Shown here in pieces: positions 17,845 to 27,500 of a stretch of DNA of 52,898 bases; position 1 is the first letter of the stretch, and each line of letters opens with the position of its first letter. Under the pieces are notes generated by a model. The model saw only the letters and a list, made by a program, of their open reading frames with translations, ran no database searches and was not told the DNA's origin. A program made the position numbers and the translations under genes. The stretch lies in NCBI GenBank assembly GCA_012514235.1, contig JAAZAR010000121.1, forward strand, positions 1 to 52,898. Direction: 5' to 3'. This stretch comes from Actinomycetota bacterium. GTDB taxonomy: Bacteria; Actinomycetota; Thermoleophilia; UBA2241.

Positions 17845-20285
17845 CTGTCATCCCTGAACCCCAGGTCCACGGAGGCCTGATCGCCCGTCTGCCGGGCGAG
17901 ATGGAGCCGCTCGCGCCGGAGAGCGTGCCGCTCACCGGCGTGCGCATCGACGTGCAGGCGCAGGGCGTCGCGTCCGCCGTCACCGTGACACAACGGTACG
18001 TCAACCTCGAGAAGGTCCCCGTCGAGGCCGTCTACAGCTTCCCGCTCGAGGAGCAGGCGGCGGTGTACGGCTTCGAGGTCCTCGTCGGCGAGCAGCGCAT
18101 CATCGGCGAGGTGATGGAGAAGGACAAGGCGTTCGACGAGTTCGACCAGGCAATGGCGGAGGGGAACGGCGCGTATCTGCTGGACCAGGACCGCCCCAAC
18201 CTGTTCACCGCCAGCATCGGCGATCTGCTCCCCGGCCAGCAGGCGGTGGTGACCGTCAGGTACGTGGCGAGGCTGGAGCGGCTGGGCGACCAGGTGCGCC
18301 TCAAGATCCCGACCACCGTGGCGCCGCGGTACATCCCGGAGGAGCAGCTGCGGCGGATGGACCCCTCGGAGTTCGACCACCTCAACCCGCCGACCGTACC
18401 CGGCGGCGTGCCGTACGGGCTCGCGCTGTCCGTCTCGTTCCGGGGCGCGAGCGCTGTGACCGCGGTGGAGTGTCCCTCGCACCCGGTACGCGTCAGCACC
18501 AGGGACGAGTCGGCGACGGTGGAGCTGAGCGGCCCTGACGTGCAGCTGGACCAGGACGTCGTGATCACGTTCACGATGGAGGACGCGGGCGCAACGGCGT
18601 TGTACGCGGCGCGTGACGAGGCAGGCGACACGGTGCTCATGCTGGACGTGCTGCCGCCGCGGGACGTGCGGCGTTCGGCCATCGACGTCGTGTTCCTGAT
18701 CGACCGCTCAGGCTCCATGAGCGGATCGAGCATCGAGCAGGCGCGAGCGGCGCTGTTGCTGGCACTGAGCTCGCTGCAGGCGGGCGACCGGTTCAACGTG
18801 ATCGGCTTCGGATCGAGCGTCGACCAGCTCTTCGCGTCCAGCGTGGCCTACAGCGACAGCACGCTTGCCCAGGCGCGCGCGGCCGTGCAGCGGTGGGACG
18901 CGGACCTCGGCGGTACCGAGATCGTCACGCCGCTGCGACAGGCGCTGCAGGCGCCGGCGGGCGAGCTGCCCCGGCGTCTGCTCGTGCTCACGGATGGTGA
19001 GGTCTCCAACGAGGAGGCCTGCATCGAGCTGGTCGGCAGCCAGGCCGGCGCGACGGTGTTCACCATCGGCGTGGGATACGGCGCCAGCGACCACCTGGTG
19101 CGCGGGCTCGCGCGGGCCGGCCGTGGCGCGGCCGAGTTCGTGCACCCGGGCGAACGCATCGAGGCCGCTCTCATGCGGCAGATGGCGCGGCTCGTCGCGG
19201 CCGGTCCTCTGGAGCCGCGCATCGACTGGGGCGGCCTGGAGCCTGACCTCGTGGCGCCCGCGCAGCTGCCGCTGATGTACCCGGGCACGCCGCTGACGGT
19301 CTTCGCCCGCGTGCCCGCCTCGGCGTGCATCCCGGCTGACGCCGGCGAACGCGCCGCCGTTGGCTCCTCGGGGTCGGTGGAGGTCTCCCTGACGGCGACG
19401 GGCCCGGACGGTGACCTTCGCCTGGCGGCCGCGGCCGACCTTGCGGCGGCCGCGGCCGACGACGCCGTCCCGCGGCTGTTCGCGCGCGAGGCCATCCGCG
19501 ACCTGGAGGAGGGCCGCGCCGACATCGGGCGGCGCGGCTCACGGCAGCGCGACCGCCGCGAGGGCCGCATCAAGGATGCGATCGTCAAGCTCGCCACGCG
19601 CTACACGCTGATGAGCTCACACACCAGCTTCGTCGCCGTCGAGCGGCGCGACGCAGGGATCACTGCGGACCTGCCGCCGGCCGAACTCCGCCGCATCCCG
19701 GTCGGCCTCCTCAGGGACTGGCACGGGAGCGCTGCCGGATTCGCGCTGCCGGCCGCCGGTGCACTCGGGCTGACTGCCGACACTTGCTTCTATGTCATGG
19801 ACTCAGTGGTGGAACAGTCGCCTCCGCTGGTGGGGCGAGCCATGTCAGTGAGCGGCGAGGGTCTGGACCCGTCGCACCGCGAGGACGAAGGCCGGCTCTG
19901 CTGCACTCGCGACGAAGACTGGTCCGATGGCCTCAGACTCGTCGTGTTCGTGAGCCGACAGCGCGCCGACGGCAGTTGGCCGCTGGATTCGGCAGCGTTT
20001 GCCTCACTGGGCGTACCCGAACCCCGACTGACGGCCGTTGCGTCGGCGCTCCGTGCTGCGCTCGCTGCGGACGACGACATGGTGGCGACGGCTCTTGCCG
20101 TCTACCTGCTCAAGCGGCAGTTCCCTAGCCTTGAGGCGCAGTGGCGGCTGGCGGCTGACAAGGCCGAAGCATGGCTCGCCGCGCGCGGCCCGGCCGGAGG
20201 GGAGGACGCCGTGTGGTCTGCTGTCGAGACGGCGATGGACTGGTGGTCGCCCGACGCGTCCGCCGACGACTCCATCCCGGTCTGA
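17841..20285 (+). CDS. VIT and von Willebrand factor A domain protein
   Basis: An 814-residue protein without a signal peptide. Residues about 15-145 are a VIT domain: VTVTQRYVNLEKVPVEAVYSFPL, a KDKAFDEFDQA helix and QDRPNLFTASIGDLLPGQ. A beta-rich linker leads to a VWA domain with an intact MIDAS, DRSGSMS at 288-294, a downstream GGTEI threonine and LLVLTDGE. The C-terminal 130 residues contain QRADGSWPLD and helical repeats resembling the region after VWA in eukaryotic VWA5A-like proteins. VIT/VWA proteins bind partners in a metal-dependent way; bacterial ones are poorly characterised. The 4-base overlap with the MerR gene suggests that it may be its sensor or target. Confidence 0.9.
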   Translation: MTVIPEPQVHGGLIARLPGEMEPLAPESVPLTGVRIDVQAQGVASAVTVTQRYVNLEKVPVEAVYSFPLEEQAAVYGFEVLVGEQRIIGEVMEKDKAFDEFDQAMAEGNGAYLLDQDRPNLFTASIGDLLPGQQAVVTVRYVARLERLGDQVRLKIPTTVAPRYIPEEQLRRMDPSEFDHLNPPTVPGGVPYGLALSVSFRGASAVTAVECPSHPVRVSTRDESATVELSGPDVQLDQDVVITFTMEDAGATALYAARDEAGDTVLMLDVLPPRDVRRSAIDVVFLIDRSGSMSGSSIEQARAALLLALSSLQAGDRFNVIGFGSSVDQLFASSVAYSDSTLAQARAAVQRWDADLGGTEIVTPLRQALQAPAGELPRRLLVLTDGEVSNEEACIELVGSQAGATVFTIGVGYGASDHLVRGLARAGRGAAEFVHPGERIEAALMRQMARLVAAGPLEPRIDWGGLEPDLVAPAQLPLMYPGTPLTVFARVPASACIPADAGERAAVGSSGSVEVSLTATGPDGDLRLAAAADLAAAAADDAVPRLFAREAIRDLEEGRADIGRRGSRQRDRREGRIKDAIVKLATRYTLMSSHTSFVAVERRDAGITADLPPAELRRIPVGLLRDWHGSAAGFALPAAGALGLTADTCFYVMDSVVEQSPPLVGRAMSVSGEGLDPSHREDEGRLCCTRDEDWSDGLRLVVFVSRQRADGSWPLDSAAFASLGVPEPRLTAVASALRAALAADDDMVATALAVYLLKRQFPSLEAQWRLAADKAEAWLAARGPAGGEDAVWSAVETAMDWWSPDASADDSIPV

Positions 20286-20584
20286 GTCGGGCCTCGACAT
20301 ACGTTGCCGCCCGAGCGCCGTTGTGAGAGGCTCGGGCGGAGGCCGCCGGGCGTGAGCCGGCGTCGGCCGCTGCGGCCGACGAACTCGACGCAGCCGCACA
20401 CGCCGACGCCGGGCGGCGTCCGCTTCAGGCGGCCAGGCCGCCGGGTGCTGGCGCCGCGGCGGCCGGCAGCACCGGAGGGGGACGGAGCCGCTGCCCAGGA
20501 CACGTCGCCTCGGTCGCGCCGTCGGGCTCGCCGTGGCCGCGTGCAGACGTGGTCGGTCCGTCCGTGGACTAGGAGGGGGTAGCC
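20286..20584. other. 299-base intergenic region
   Basis: It contains a hairpin, CGTCGGCCGC (20361-20370) with GCGGCCGACG (20372-20381), which could end the VIT/VWA transcript, and GC-rich sequence with no convincing frame. The ribosome binding site GGAGGGGG of the next gene lies at its right end. Confidence 0.5.
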
Positions 20585-22618
20585 ATGCACGTGCAGAGAC
20601 GTCGGTCCTCGATGTCGGTCCTGCTGCTCACGAGCGTGATCCTGCTCTTGCTGATCGCCGTGCCGATGGCGTCGGCCAAGCCGGGCGCGTGCTCGCCGGG
20701 GCACCACAAGACGAAGACCAAGGCCAAGGTGGTCAGCTACTCGAGCCTCGCCGCCGGCGCCGAGTGCCTGCGGCCGTTCACGCTGCTCGGCTACGTGGAC
20801 GGCGACAAGCTCAATCTGGTCCCGGTGGCCTCCAAGGCCGTCGTCTATCGCGTGGCGAACCCCGTGAAGCACACGTTCCGCTGCGCCGGCAAGCAGTGGA
20901 CGCGGAGCCGGCTGGTCGGCAAGTACGTCGAGCTCTGGGACACGAACGGCGACGCGAAGGCCGACCGTATCCTCGTGGTGCCGCGCCAGCTCAGTCGCGT
21001 CTACTGGAACGCGGACATGTACTGGCTGAACGGCGTCGGCGCCGAGTCCGACCCGGCCGTCGACGACGCCACCGGCCGGGCCGTCTTCCGCGCCAAGTAC
21101 CGCATCCCGATGGGCGAGCGCCAGCTCGCCGGCTACGGCATCGGCGACTGGAGCGGCGTCACCGACTTCTCCAACCTGCCAGACGCCACGTACTGGCCGT
21201 TCATCGACTTCTACGGCGTCAGCTCGAGCAAGACCCTCACCATGCTCACCGGCTACCGGACGAGCCTGCAGGTCACCGGCGGCACGTGCGGCATGGCGTC
21301 GGCGCTCAGCGCCCTGGACTGGTTCGGCCTGCGCGGCGACCTCAACGAGAAGGACCTGATCGCCCTGCGCAAGCCAAACACGAGGTGGGGCGGGTTCACC
21401 TCCCTGGAGCAGCTCATCAGCGTCTTCAAGAACCTCGAGAAGTCGGGCGTCACCGGCAAGTGGAAGCTGCAGTCGAGCTTCGACGACCCCGAGAGGCTGT
21501 TCGACCCGGCGTGGATCAAGGCCACGCTGGCGGGCGGCTCACCGATCATGGTCGGCTGGAACAGCTGGGGCGCGCACTGGCAGGTGATCATCGGCTACGA
21601 CGACATGGGCACCGAGGGGACCAACGACGACGTGCTCGTCATGATGGATCCCTACGACAGCACCGACCACCGGAACGACGGGTACACGCTGCAGTCCTAC
21701 GAAAGGCTCGCGTACGGTGTGGGCTTCGAGGACGTCGACCCGAGCGACGAGGGTGAGTTCTGGCACACGAGCTACCTGGTCGCGACGCCGGCGAAGTGGC
21801 GCCACCGGGCCGTCAGGGGCAGTGGCATCCGTCCCGACCGGACCAACACCGGCGACTTCAGCGACGACCACAAGATCCCCTACGGCGACGCGGCCGCCGA
21901 CCTCGCGGCCTTCTATCCCGACACGCCGTGGATCGGAGAGAACGGCCTGGCGGGGGCCGCGACCGGCGGCTACGAGCGGTCCGGCGATCACGACAGGTCG
22001 CCGTACTTCACGTTCGTCGACTGGTCCGCCGCGGCGAGCACCGACTCGCTCACGCTGCTCGAGGGCTTCCGCACCACCCAGCAGGTCACGGAGTGGACGT
22101 GCGGCCCGTCGTCGGCGCTCATGGTCATGGACTGGTTCGGCATGAACGCGGGCGGTCTCACCGAGATCGACCTGGCGCGCATGCGGCAGGGCGGCGCGAC
22201 CGGGGCGACGCTGGTCGACGGCGAGAAGGAGATTTTCGCCAACCTCAACACGCAGCACGGTCAGGACTGGGTGTGCTTCAGCATGCGCGACTACGCGGCG
22301 GCGCATCCGGACGCGTGGGTCGGCGACTTGATCCCCGAGCTGCTCGGGCAGGGCATCCCCATGCTCATCGCCTGGGACGAGTGGGGCGGCCACTGGCAGG
22401 TCATCATCGGCTACGACGACATGGGCACCGAGGCCACCCAGGACGACGTGCTCGTGCTGGCCGACGCCTACGACACCAACGACCACAACCAGGACGGCTA
22501 CTTCCTTGAGTCGTTCGAGCGGCTGGTCTACGGCTGGACGTTCCGGATGGACGAGGACGGCGCGTTCGTCGTGGCGTACCCGGCGAGCCGGTATCCGGGC
22601 GTGGACTTCCTGGACTGA
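20585..22618 (+). CDS. secreted protein with two tandem C39-like cysteine peptidase domains
   Basis: A 677-residue exported protein. The signal peptide covers about residues 1-32 (RRRSSM, hydrophobic core, ending ASA). A beta-rich segment follows, then two copies of a papain-fold C39_2-type domain. Copy 1 has Cys in GGTCGMASAL (C235) and His in HWQVIIGYDD (H331). Copy 2 has WTCGPSSAL (C506) and HWQVIIGYDD (H603). Both keep the Cys/His pair and the acidic residues that follow, so both may be active. C39-like enzymes cleave peptides outside the cell, often after Gly-Gly. The two copies share a near-identical DNA segment around the His motif. ATG 20585 has GGAGGGGG upstream. Substrate unknown. 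Confidence 0.85.
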   Translation: MHVQRRRSSMSVLLLTSVILLLLIAVPMASAKPGACSPGHHKTKTKAKVVSYSSLAAGAECLRPFTLLGYVDGDKLNLVPVASKAVVYRVANPVKHTFRCAGKQWTRSRLVGKYVELWDTNGDAKADRILVVPRQLSRVYWNADMYWLNGVGAESDPAVDDATGRAVFRAKYRIPMGERQLAGYGIGDWSGVTDFSNLPDATYWPFIDFYGVSSSKTLTMLTGYRTSLQVTGGTCGMASALSALDWFGLRGDLNEKDLIALRKPNTRWGGFTSLEQLISVFKNLEKSGVTGKWKLQSSFDDPERLFDPAWIKATLAGGSPIMVGWNSWGAHWQVIIGYDDMGTEGTNDDVLVMMDPYDSTDHRNDGYTLQSYERLAYGVGFEDVDPSDEGEFWHTSYLVATPAKWRHRAVRGSGIRPDRTNTGDFSDDHKIPYGDAAADLAAFYPDTPWIGENGLAGAATGGYERSGDHDRSPYFTFVDWSAAASTDSLTLLEGFRTTQQVTEWTCGPSSALMVMDWFGMNAGGLTEIDLARMRQGGATGATLVDGEKEIFANLNTQHGQDWVCFSMRDYAAAHPDAWVGDLIPELLGQGIPMLIAWDEWGGHWQVIIGYDDMGTEATQDDVLVLADAYDTNDHNQDGYFLESFERLVYGWTFRMDEDGAFVVAYPASRYPGVDFLD

Positions 22619-22693
22619 GCTGACCGGGCGATCCCGGGCCGCGCGGCGCGGCCCTCGCGGGGCGCGACGGGCGGAAGGAGCGGATGGTGCGGG

Positions 22694-22721
22694 GCCGGCA
22701 GGCCGGAAGAGGCCTGCCGGC
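22694..22721. terminator. hairpin between convergent peptidase genes
   Basis: An 11-base perfect stem, GCCGGCAGGCC (22694-22704) with 22711-22721, and a six-base loop, between the C39-like and S41 genes. Confidence 0.7.
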
Positions 22722-22732
22722 TCCGCCCCTTG

Positions 22733-24373
22733 TCAGTCGGCCATCCGCGCGAGCTCGACCAGTCCGTACTCGAGCACCACGTCGTGGCCGCGCAGCGTGC
22801 GCGAGACGTTGCGCAGCGTCATCGGCACGCGCACGTCCGGGGCCACGCCGCCGTGCCAGACGCCGCGGATCGGGCGTGAGTCGAGCTGGACCACCTTGCC
22901 GGCGTTGAGCGAACGTCCGAACGGCCACCCCACCCAGAACCCGCCCGGCAGCAGCGCGCCGTCGCCGACCATGCCGAACGAGCCGTTCGTGCCGTGGAAG
23001 CCCACCGTCTTACCGTTGTCCAGCCGGCGGATGCCCATGGCCAGGCCCTCGCCCGAGCTGACGCACGCGTTGTCCACGAGGGCGACCACCGGGCCGTCGT
23101 ACCGCTCCTCGCCCGGCTCGATCCATATGCCCTGGTCCCTGGTCAGCGGCTCGCCGGTCTCCTCGTCCGTGTCCCAGATCTCCCACAGGCCGGTCACCGT
23201 GTTGTACCAGTCCGCGTACTCGTAGAAGGAGCGCCGCGCGTATAGCGAGCTCAGCATCGCGGCCACCATCCCGTCAGAGCCTCCCGAGTTGCGCCGCACG
23301 TCCACCACCACGCCGCTCACGCCGGCCTGGACGAATGCGTGGACGGCCTGGCGGAACTGCTCGAGGGTGGGGGTGTGGTCGCCCGGCACGTCGGCGGGCA
23401 GGTCGAGCTCCAGCCGCACCCGCACGTAGCCTACGTTGCCGGGCAGGATCTCGGAGGTCACGACCTTCTCCGGCCAGCCGTCGATGACCATGGTCGAGCG
23501 CTCGTCGGTCATCGCCAGCGTGAGGCGGTCATCGGCGACCGCGGTGAGACGCGCCCTGCGGGCGATGCGCTCGCCGCGGTTGCGGAACACCACGATGCGC
23601 CGGGTCCCGACGCGAGCGCGGACGAGGAACCTCAGACGCTCGCGGTCCAGGCGCGCGCTGGTCGGGTACGTGGGGCTGAGGGCGGTGTCGACCCGGGCGA
23701 GCGCGGCGTCGATCGGGCGCCCGCGCCAGCGCAGCAGGCGGGCGCCGGTCTTGACGCCGCCTCGGGCGGCGGGACCGCCCGGCTTGACCCAGGCGGCCAC
23801 CACGCGGCCGTTCTCCAGCCTGGCGGCCACCAGGCCGAAGCCGCCCGCGGCTCGTGCGGAGGCGCGGTCGATCACGGCCTGCGCCTCCTCGGAGGCCGGC
23901 TGGACGCCTACGTGCCCGTCGCGCAGCTCCAGCGTGTAGCGGCGGAGGGTCAGGTAGTAGGCGACCTCGTCGGCGGCCCATTGCGCCCGGGCGATCCGCG
24001 GCGCGTACCTCGCGTACAGCCTCGGCCAGTCGATGCGCTTCCAGCCTGTGAAGGCGTACTCGCGCTGCAGCTTGGTGTGCAGTTCCGCGAACGCGCCCGC
24101 CCAGCTCATCTCGCCGAAGTCGGCGGGCTCCGGCAGCACCAGTGCTGTGTCGCCGCGCGCAGTCGCCGCCGGGACCGCGACGGCCGTGGCCGCAGGCGGC
24201 GGGGCCGCCCCTGCGGCGGCGGGGCCGCCCGTAGCCTCGGCTGCCCGCGCTCCTGCAGCCGAACAGAGCAGAACGACGGCGGTCACCAGTACGAGGATTG
24301 ACACAGTCGTTCGCCGTCGACGAGCGCGACAGGGCGTGTGCGCCGGCGAGCCGGCAAGGCTTGAACGGGGCAT
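22733..24373 (-). CDS. S41 family (C-terminal processing-like) secreted peptidase
   Basis: A 546-residue exported protein with a signal peptide (about 1-45, ending ARA). A helical N-terminal domain is followed by a PDZ-like segment (GFGLVAARLENGRVVAAWVKPGGPA), a beta-rich middle, and the S41 catalytic core: GVVVDVRRNSGGSDG and ALVDNACVSSGEGLA, with the nucleophile in the S439/S440 pair, then TVGFHGTNGSFG. The lysine base of CtpA-type enzymes is not obvious, so this may use the His/Ser/Glu tricorn-type arrangement (uncertain). S41 proteases trim the C-termini of exported proteins. ATG 24373 has AGGAG upstream. It diverges from the large metallopeptidase gene. Confidence 0.86.
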   Translation of the reverse strand: MPRSSLAGSPAHTPCRARRRRTTVSILVLVTAVVLLCSAAGARAAEATGGPAAAGAAPPPAATAVAVPAATARGDTALVLPEPADFGEMSWAGAFAELHTKLQREYAFTGWKRIDWPRLYARYAPRIARAQWAADEVAYYLTLRRYTLELRDGHVGVQPASEEAQAVIDRASARAAGGFGLVAARLENGRVVAAWVKPGGPAARGGVKTGARLLRWRGRPIDAALARVDTALSPTYPTSARLDRERLRFLVRARVGTRRIVVFRNRGERIARRARLTAVADDRLTLAMTDERSTMVIDGWPEKVVTSEILPGNVGYVRVRLELDLPADVPGDHTPTLEQFRQAVHAFVQAGVSGVVVDVRRNSGGSDGMVAAMLSSLYARRSFYEYADWYNTVTGLWEIWDTDEETGEPLTRDQGIWIEPGEERYDGPVVALVDNACVSSGEGLAMGIRRLDNGKTVGFHGTNGSFGMVGDGALLPGGFWVGWPFGRSLNAGKVVQLDSRPIRGVWHGGVAPDVRVPMTLRNVSRTLRGHDVVLEYGLVELARMAD

Positions 24374-24492
24374 GGCCTCTCCTGGAGTCGTGCGGCGGAT
24401 CGCTCTCTGTATCGGCTCCGGCGTTCTCGGACTGGACTCCGATCCCCCGTCGAGCGAACGAGGCGTGGGGGGGCCTCGTTGCCGTATCGGGC

Positions 24493-24521
24493 TTGAGTCG
24501 GCCTTGTCTACCCTTGAGAAT
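24493..24521 (+). promoter_or_regulatory. promoter of the large secreted metallopeptidase
   Basis: TTGAGT (24493-24498) and GAGAAT (24516-24521) are spaced by 17 bases, a recognisable sigma-70-type pair in the divergent intergenic region. The start codon follows at 24580. Confidence 0.5.
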
Positions 24522-24579
24522 AGAGGCGTAGCACCGGCGGTCGCTGCGGCGGCCGTCGCCTGGCGATCTGGGGGGGATC

Positions 24580-27500
24580 ATGCAGCACCGCTGTCCGGCC
24601 GAGCTACGACGCGGCCCGTCGTTCCACGTCCTCGCGGTGGTGTTCGCCGCCTTCGCACTCCTCGCACTGTCGTCGGCCGCCGCCGGCGTCGCGGGCGCTG
24701 CGCCGGGCGCAGCCGGCGCGGGCGTGAGGCCGGCGCCTGCGGAGCGGCGCGCCGGCCCCACGGTCGACCCGTCGGGCCCGACGGTGAAGCTGACCGCGCC
24801 CTCCATCTCCTGCGCCTCCTCGGCCAAGACGAGCTTCAAGGTCTCGTGGGCAGCCTCGCCGGCTCTGCCGGCCGGCGGCTTCGACGCCTATCGCGTCGAG
24901 TACCGCGAGCCGGGCGTGGACTACTGGCTCATCTGGCAGAAGGCGACCGCGGCGCGGTCGGCAACGTTCGCCGCGCAGGCCGGCCACGCCTACGAGTTCC
25001 GCGCCGCCGCGGCGAAGTCGGCCGACCAATCCGTCGTAGGCCCCTGGTCGGCCGTCAGGCCGGTCGCCGTCCCCGCCGACGACGCGTCTTTCAAGGTGAC
25101 GAATAAATGGACGTCAGCCAAGGCCTCCGGCGCCTACCTCGGCAAGCTGCGCGCCTCCACGGCGAAGGGCGCGACGGCCACGTGTGCCTTCAAGGGCACG
25201 CGGATCAGCCTCGTGGCGCCACGAGGGCGCGCCTACGGCAAGGTCGCCGCCTACGTGCGCAGCCGGTCCGGCACCAAATGGTCCGCCTTCAAGCTCATCA
25301 AGACAGTGGACCTCTACGCGAAGTCCACGCGCGCCCGCGTCGTCACGACCCTCGCGAGCTACCCGTCGGCCACACAGGAGCGCCAGGTCAGGCTGGTGGT
25401 GACCGGCAAGAAGAACAGGCGCAGCAGAGGCGCCAAGGTCGCGATTGACGGCCTCGCAGTGCGGGGAGCGCCGCACGCGACCGGCGCCTACCAGGTCAAC
25501 GTCACGCCGGCGAATCCGTCGGTCGTGGTCGCCCAGCAGATCCAGTTCACCGCCGGCATCCCCGGCTGCGCGGATCAGAGCCTCGAGTGGTCGGTGTACC
25601 GGACCGACCGCTTCGGCGCCTGGCACACGGATGAGGCCGGATCCATCACCCCCGGCGGCCTGTACACCGCGCCGTCGTTGCCCACCAAGACGGTGGCCGA
25701 CGCCGGCGACGACCATCGTCAGTACTGGGTCAAGGCAGTCGCCGCCGCCAACCCGGACGAGCTCGTCCGCCTCGTCCAGGTGACCGTCGACCCGCTTCCC
25801 GCGCCGACCATCACCAGCATCTCTCCGCTCTCGGTACCGGAAGGGGGCGCGGTGACCATCACGGGGACCGGCTTCAGCGACCCCAGCGGCGCGCCGCAGG
25901 TGTTCTTCTCGACGATCGAGGCGACCGTGACCAGCCACTCCGACACGCGTATCACCGCCGTGGCGCCGGGAGGATGGCAGGCAGGCCAGACGGAGGTCAC
26001 GGTCACCGTGCGGGTCGTCACCCGGGAGCAGACCGCGTTCGCTCCCGATCACGTCACCATCACCGATCTCGACACCCCGCCGTCGGTGACGTACGTCAAC
26101 CCGTACCCCTACGAGATGGACGGCAGTCCGGACGCAAGCCCCGGAGACACGCTGTACATCGAAGGCTGGGGGTTCTCGCCCGAGGCCACGGGCAACCAGG
26201 TGCGCTTCGCAGGGGGCTCCGTCGTCACCGAGGGCGCGTACACGGCAAAGCCGTGGGTGGGAGCGAACTACGGCGTCCTGTCCGTCATCGTGCCGGACGG
26301 TGCGCAGACGGGCCTGCTGCAGGTACGGCGCATCGGGACCGACTGGAGCGCCGGCGTCACTGTGACGATCAACCCGGCCACCGTGGTGACCGCCGGCCTG
26401 CACCAGAGCTTCAACGGGATCGTGACCGCGCCGCAGCTGGTGAGCAACGGCACGTGGGGCAACGAGGAGTGGTTGCTGCAGGGCTCCGGCTTCTCGAAGC
26501 TCCGCATCGCGAACTACTCGGAGACCACCCCCGGGGTCTTCTGGCTCGACATCCGCCGCAACGGGGTGACGAAGACGAGGATCATGCGCGCCGTCTCGGA
26601 CACGCTCGCCGTACCGCATCGCGGGTGGGGCGAGCAGCTCATGTTCCCCGACGAGCTGTTCGCGGATGCGCAGCCGGGCGACTCCGTCGAGCTGCGCGTC
26701 CGCGGCGACGAGCTGACCAACCGCTACGAGCGCGCCTCCGCGTGGTTCCTGGTGACCCTCGGCGAGCGCCCGTATTGGGGCTCGATCGACCTTCTGCCGT
26801 CCAAGGACTTCGTCGCCTGGTGGGGCCCGAGCTACACGATCGCCAGAGGCAGCTGGCTGCGTATCACAGGATCAGGGGCCACCCAGCAGCTCACCGCCCC
26901 CGGCCTGTGGTCGGGCACGCTGCCGCTGGGCGCCGACGGCATCGCCCTCAAGCTGGTGCCGCTCACCACGAACGGCACGTACACGATCACCAACCAGACC
27001 AGCGGCGAGTCCACGCAGCTCGTGGTCGCGGACGTGGGCAAGTTCTCGACCTGGAGCTACGGGAGCGACACGCAGACGGACCTGCACACCGTCGGAGTGC
27101 GCATGCGCTTCGCCGGCGGCGAGATCACCGTGCCGCCGGGCGCATTCTCCACGGACGACCTGGGTCCCTATACCACCTACTTCTCGCTCCAGGTGAGCCA
27201 CGACCCGAGCGACGCCATGCCGTGGGACCCCGTGATCACGGACGGCGGCCGGACGTTCAGCGTGCGCGTGACTCCCAACGTCACCCGGCTGCTCAAGCCC
27301 ATCACGGTGACGGTGCCGTACGACACCGCCGGCCGCACCACCGTGCCGTTCCTCGGCATGTGGGACCACAGCAGCGCCCTCTACTACGACTTCCGGCTGT
27401 CGGGCGCGCAGATTGACACCGTCAACCACAAGCTGACGTACACGATCCCGGCGGGCGAGTACGTGGACCCGGCGGCGAAGAGATCGCCGGCGGCGAAAGG

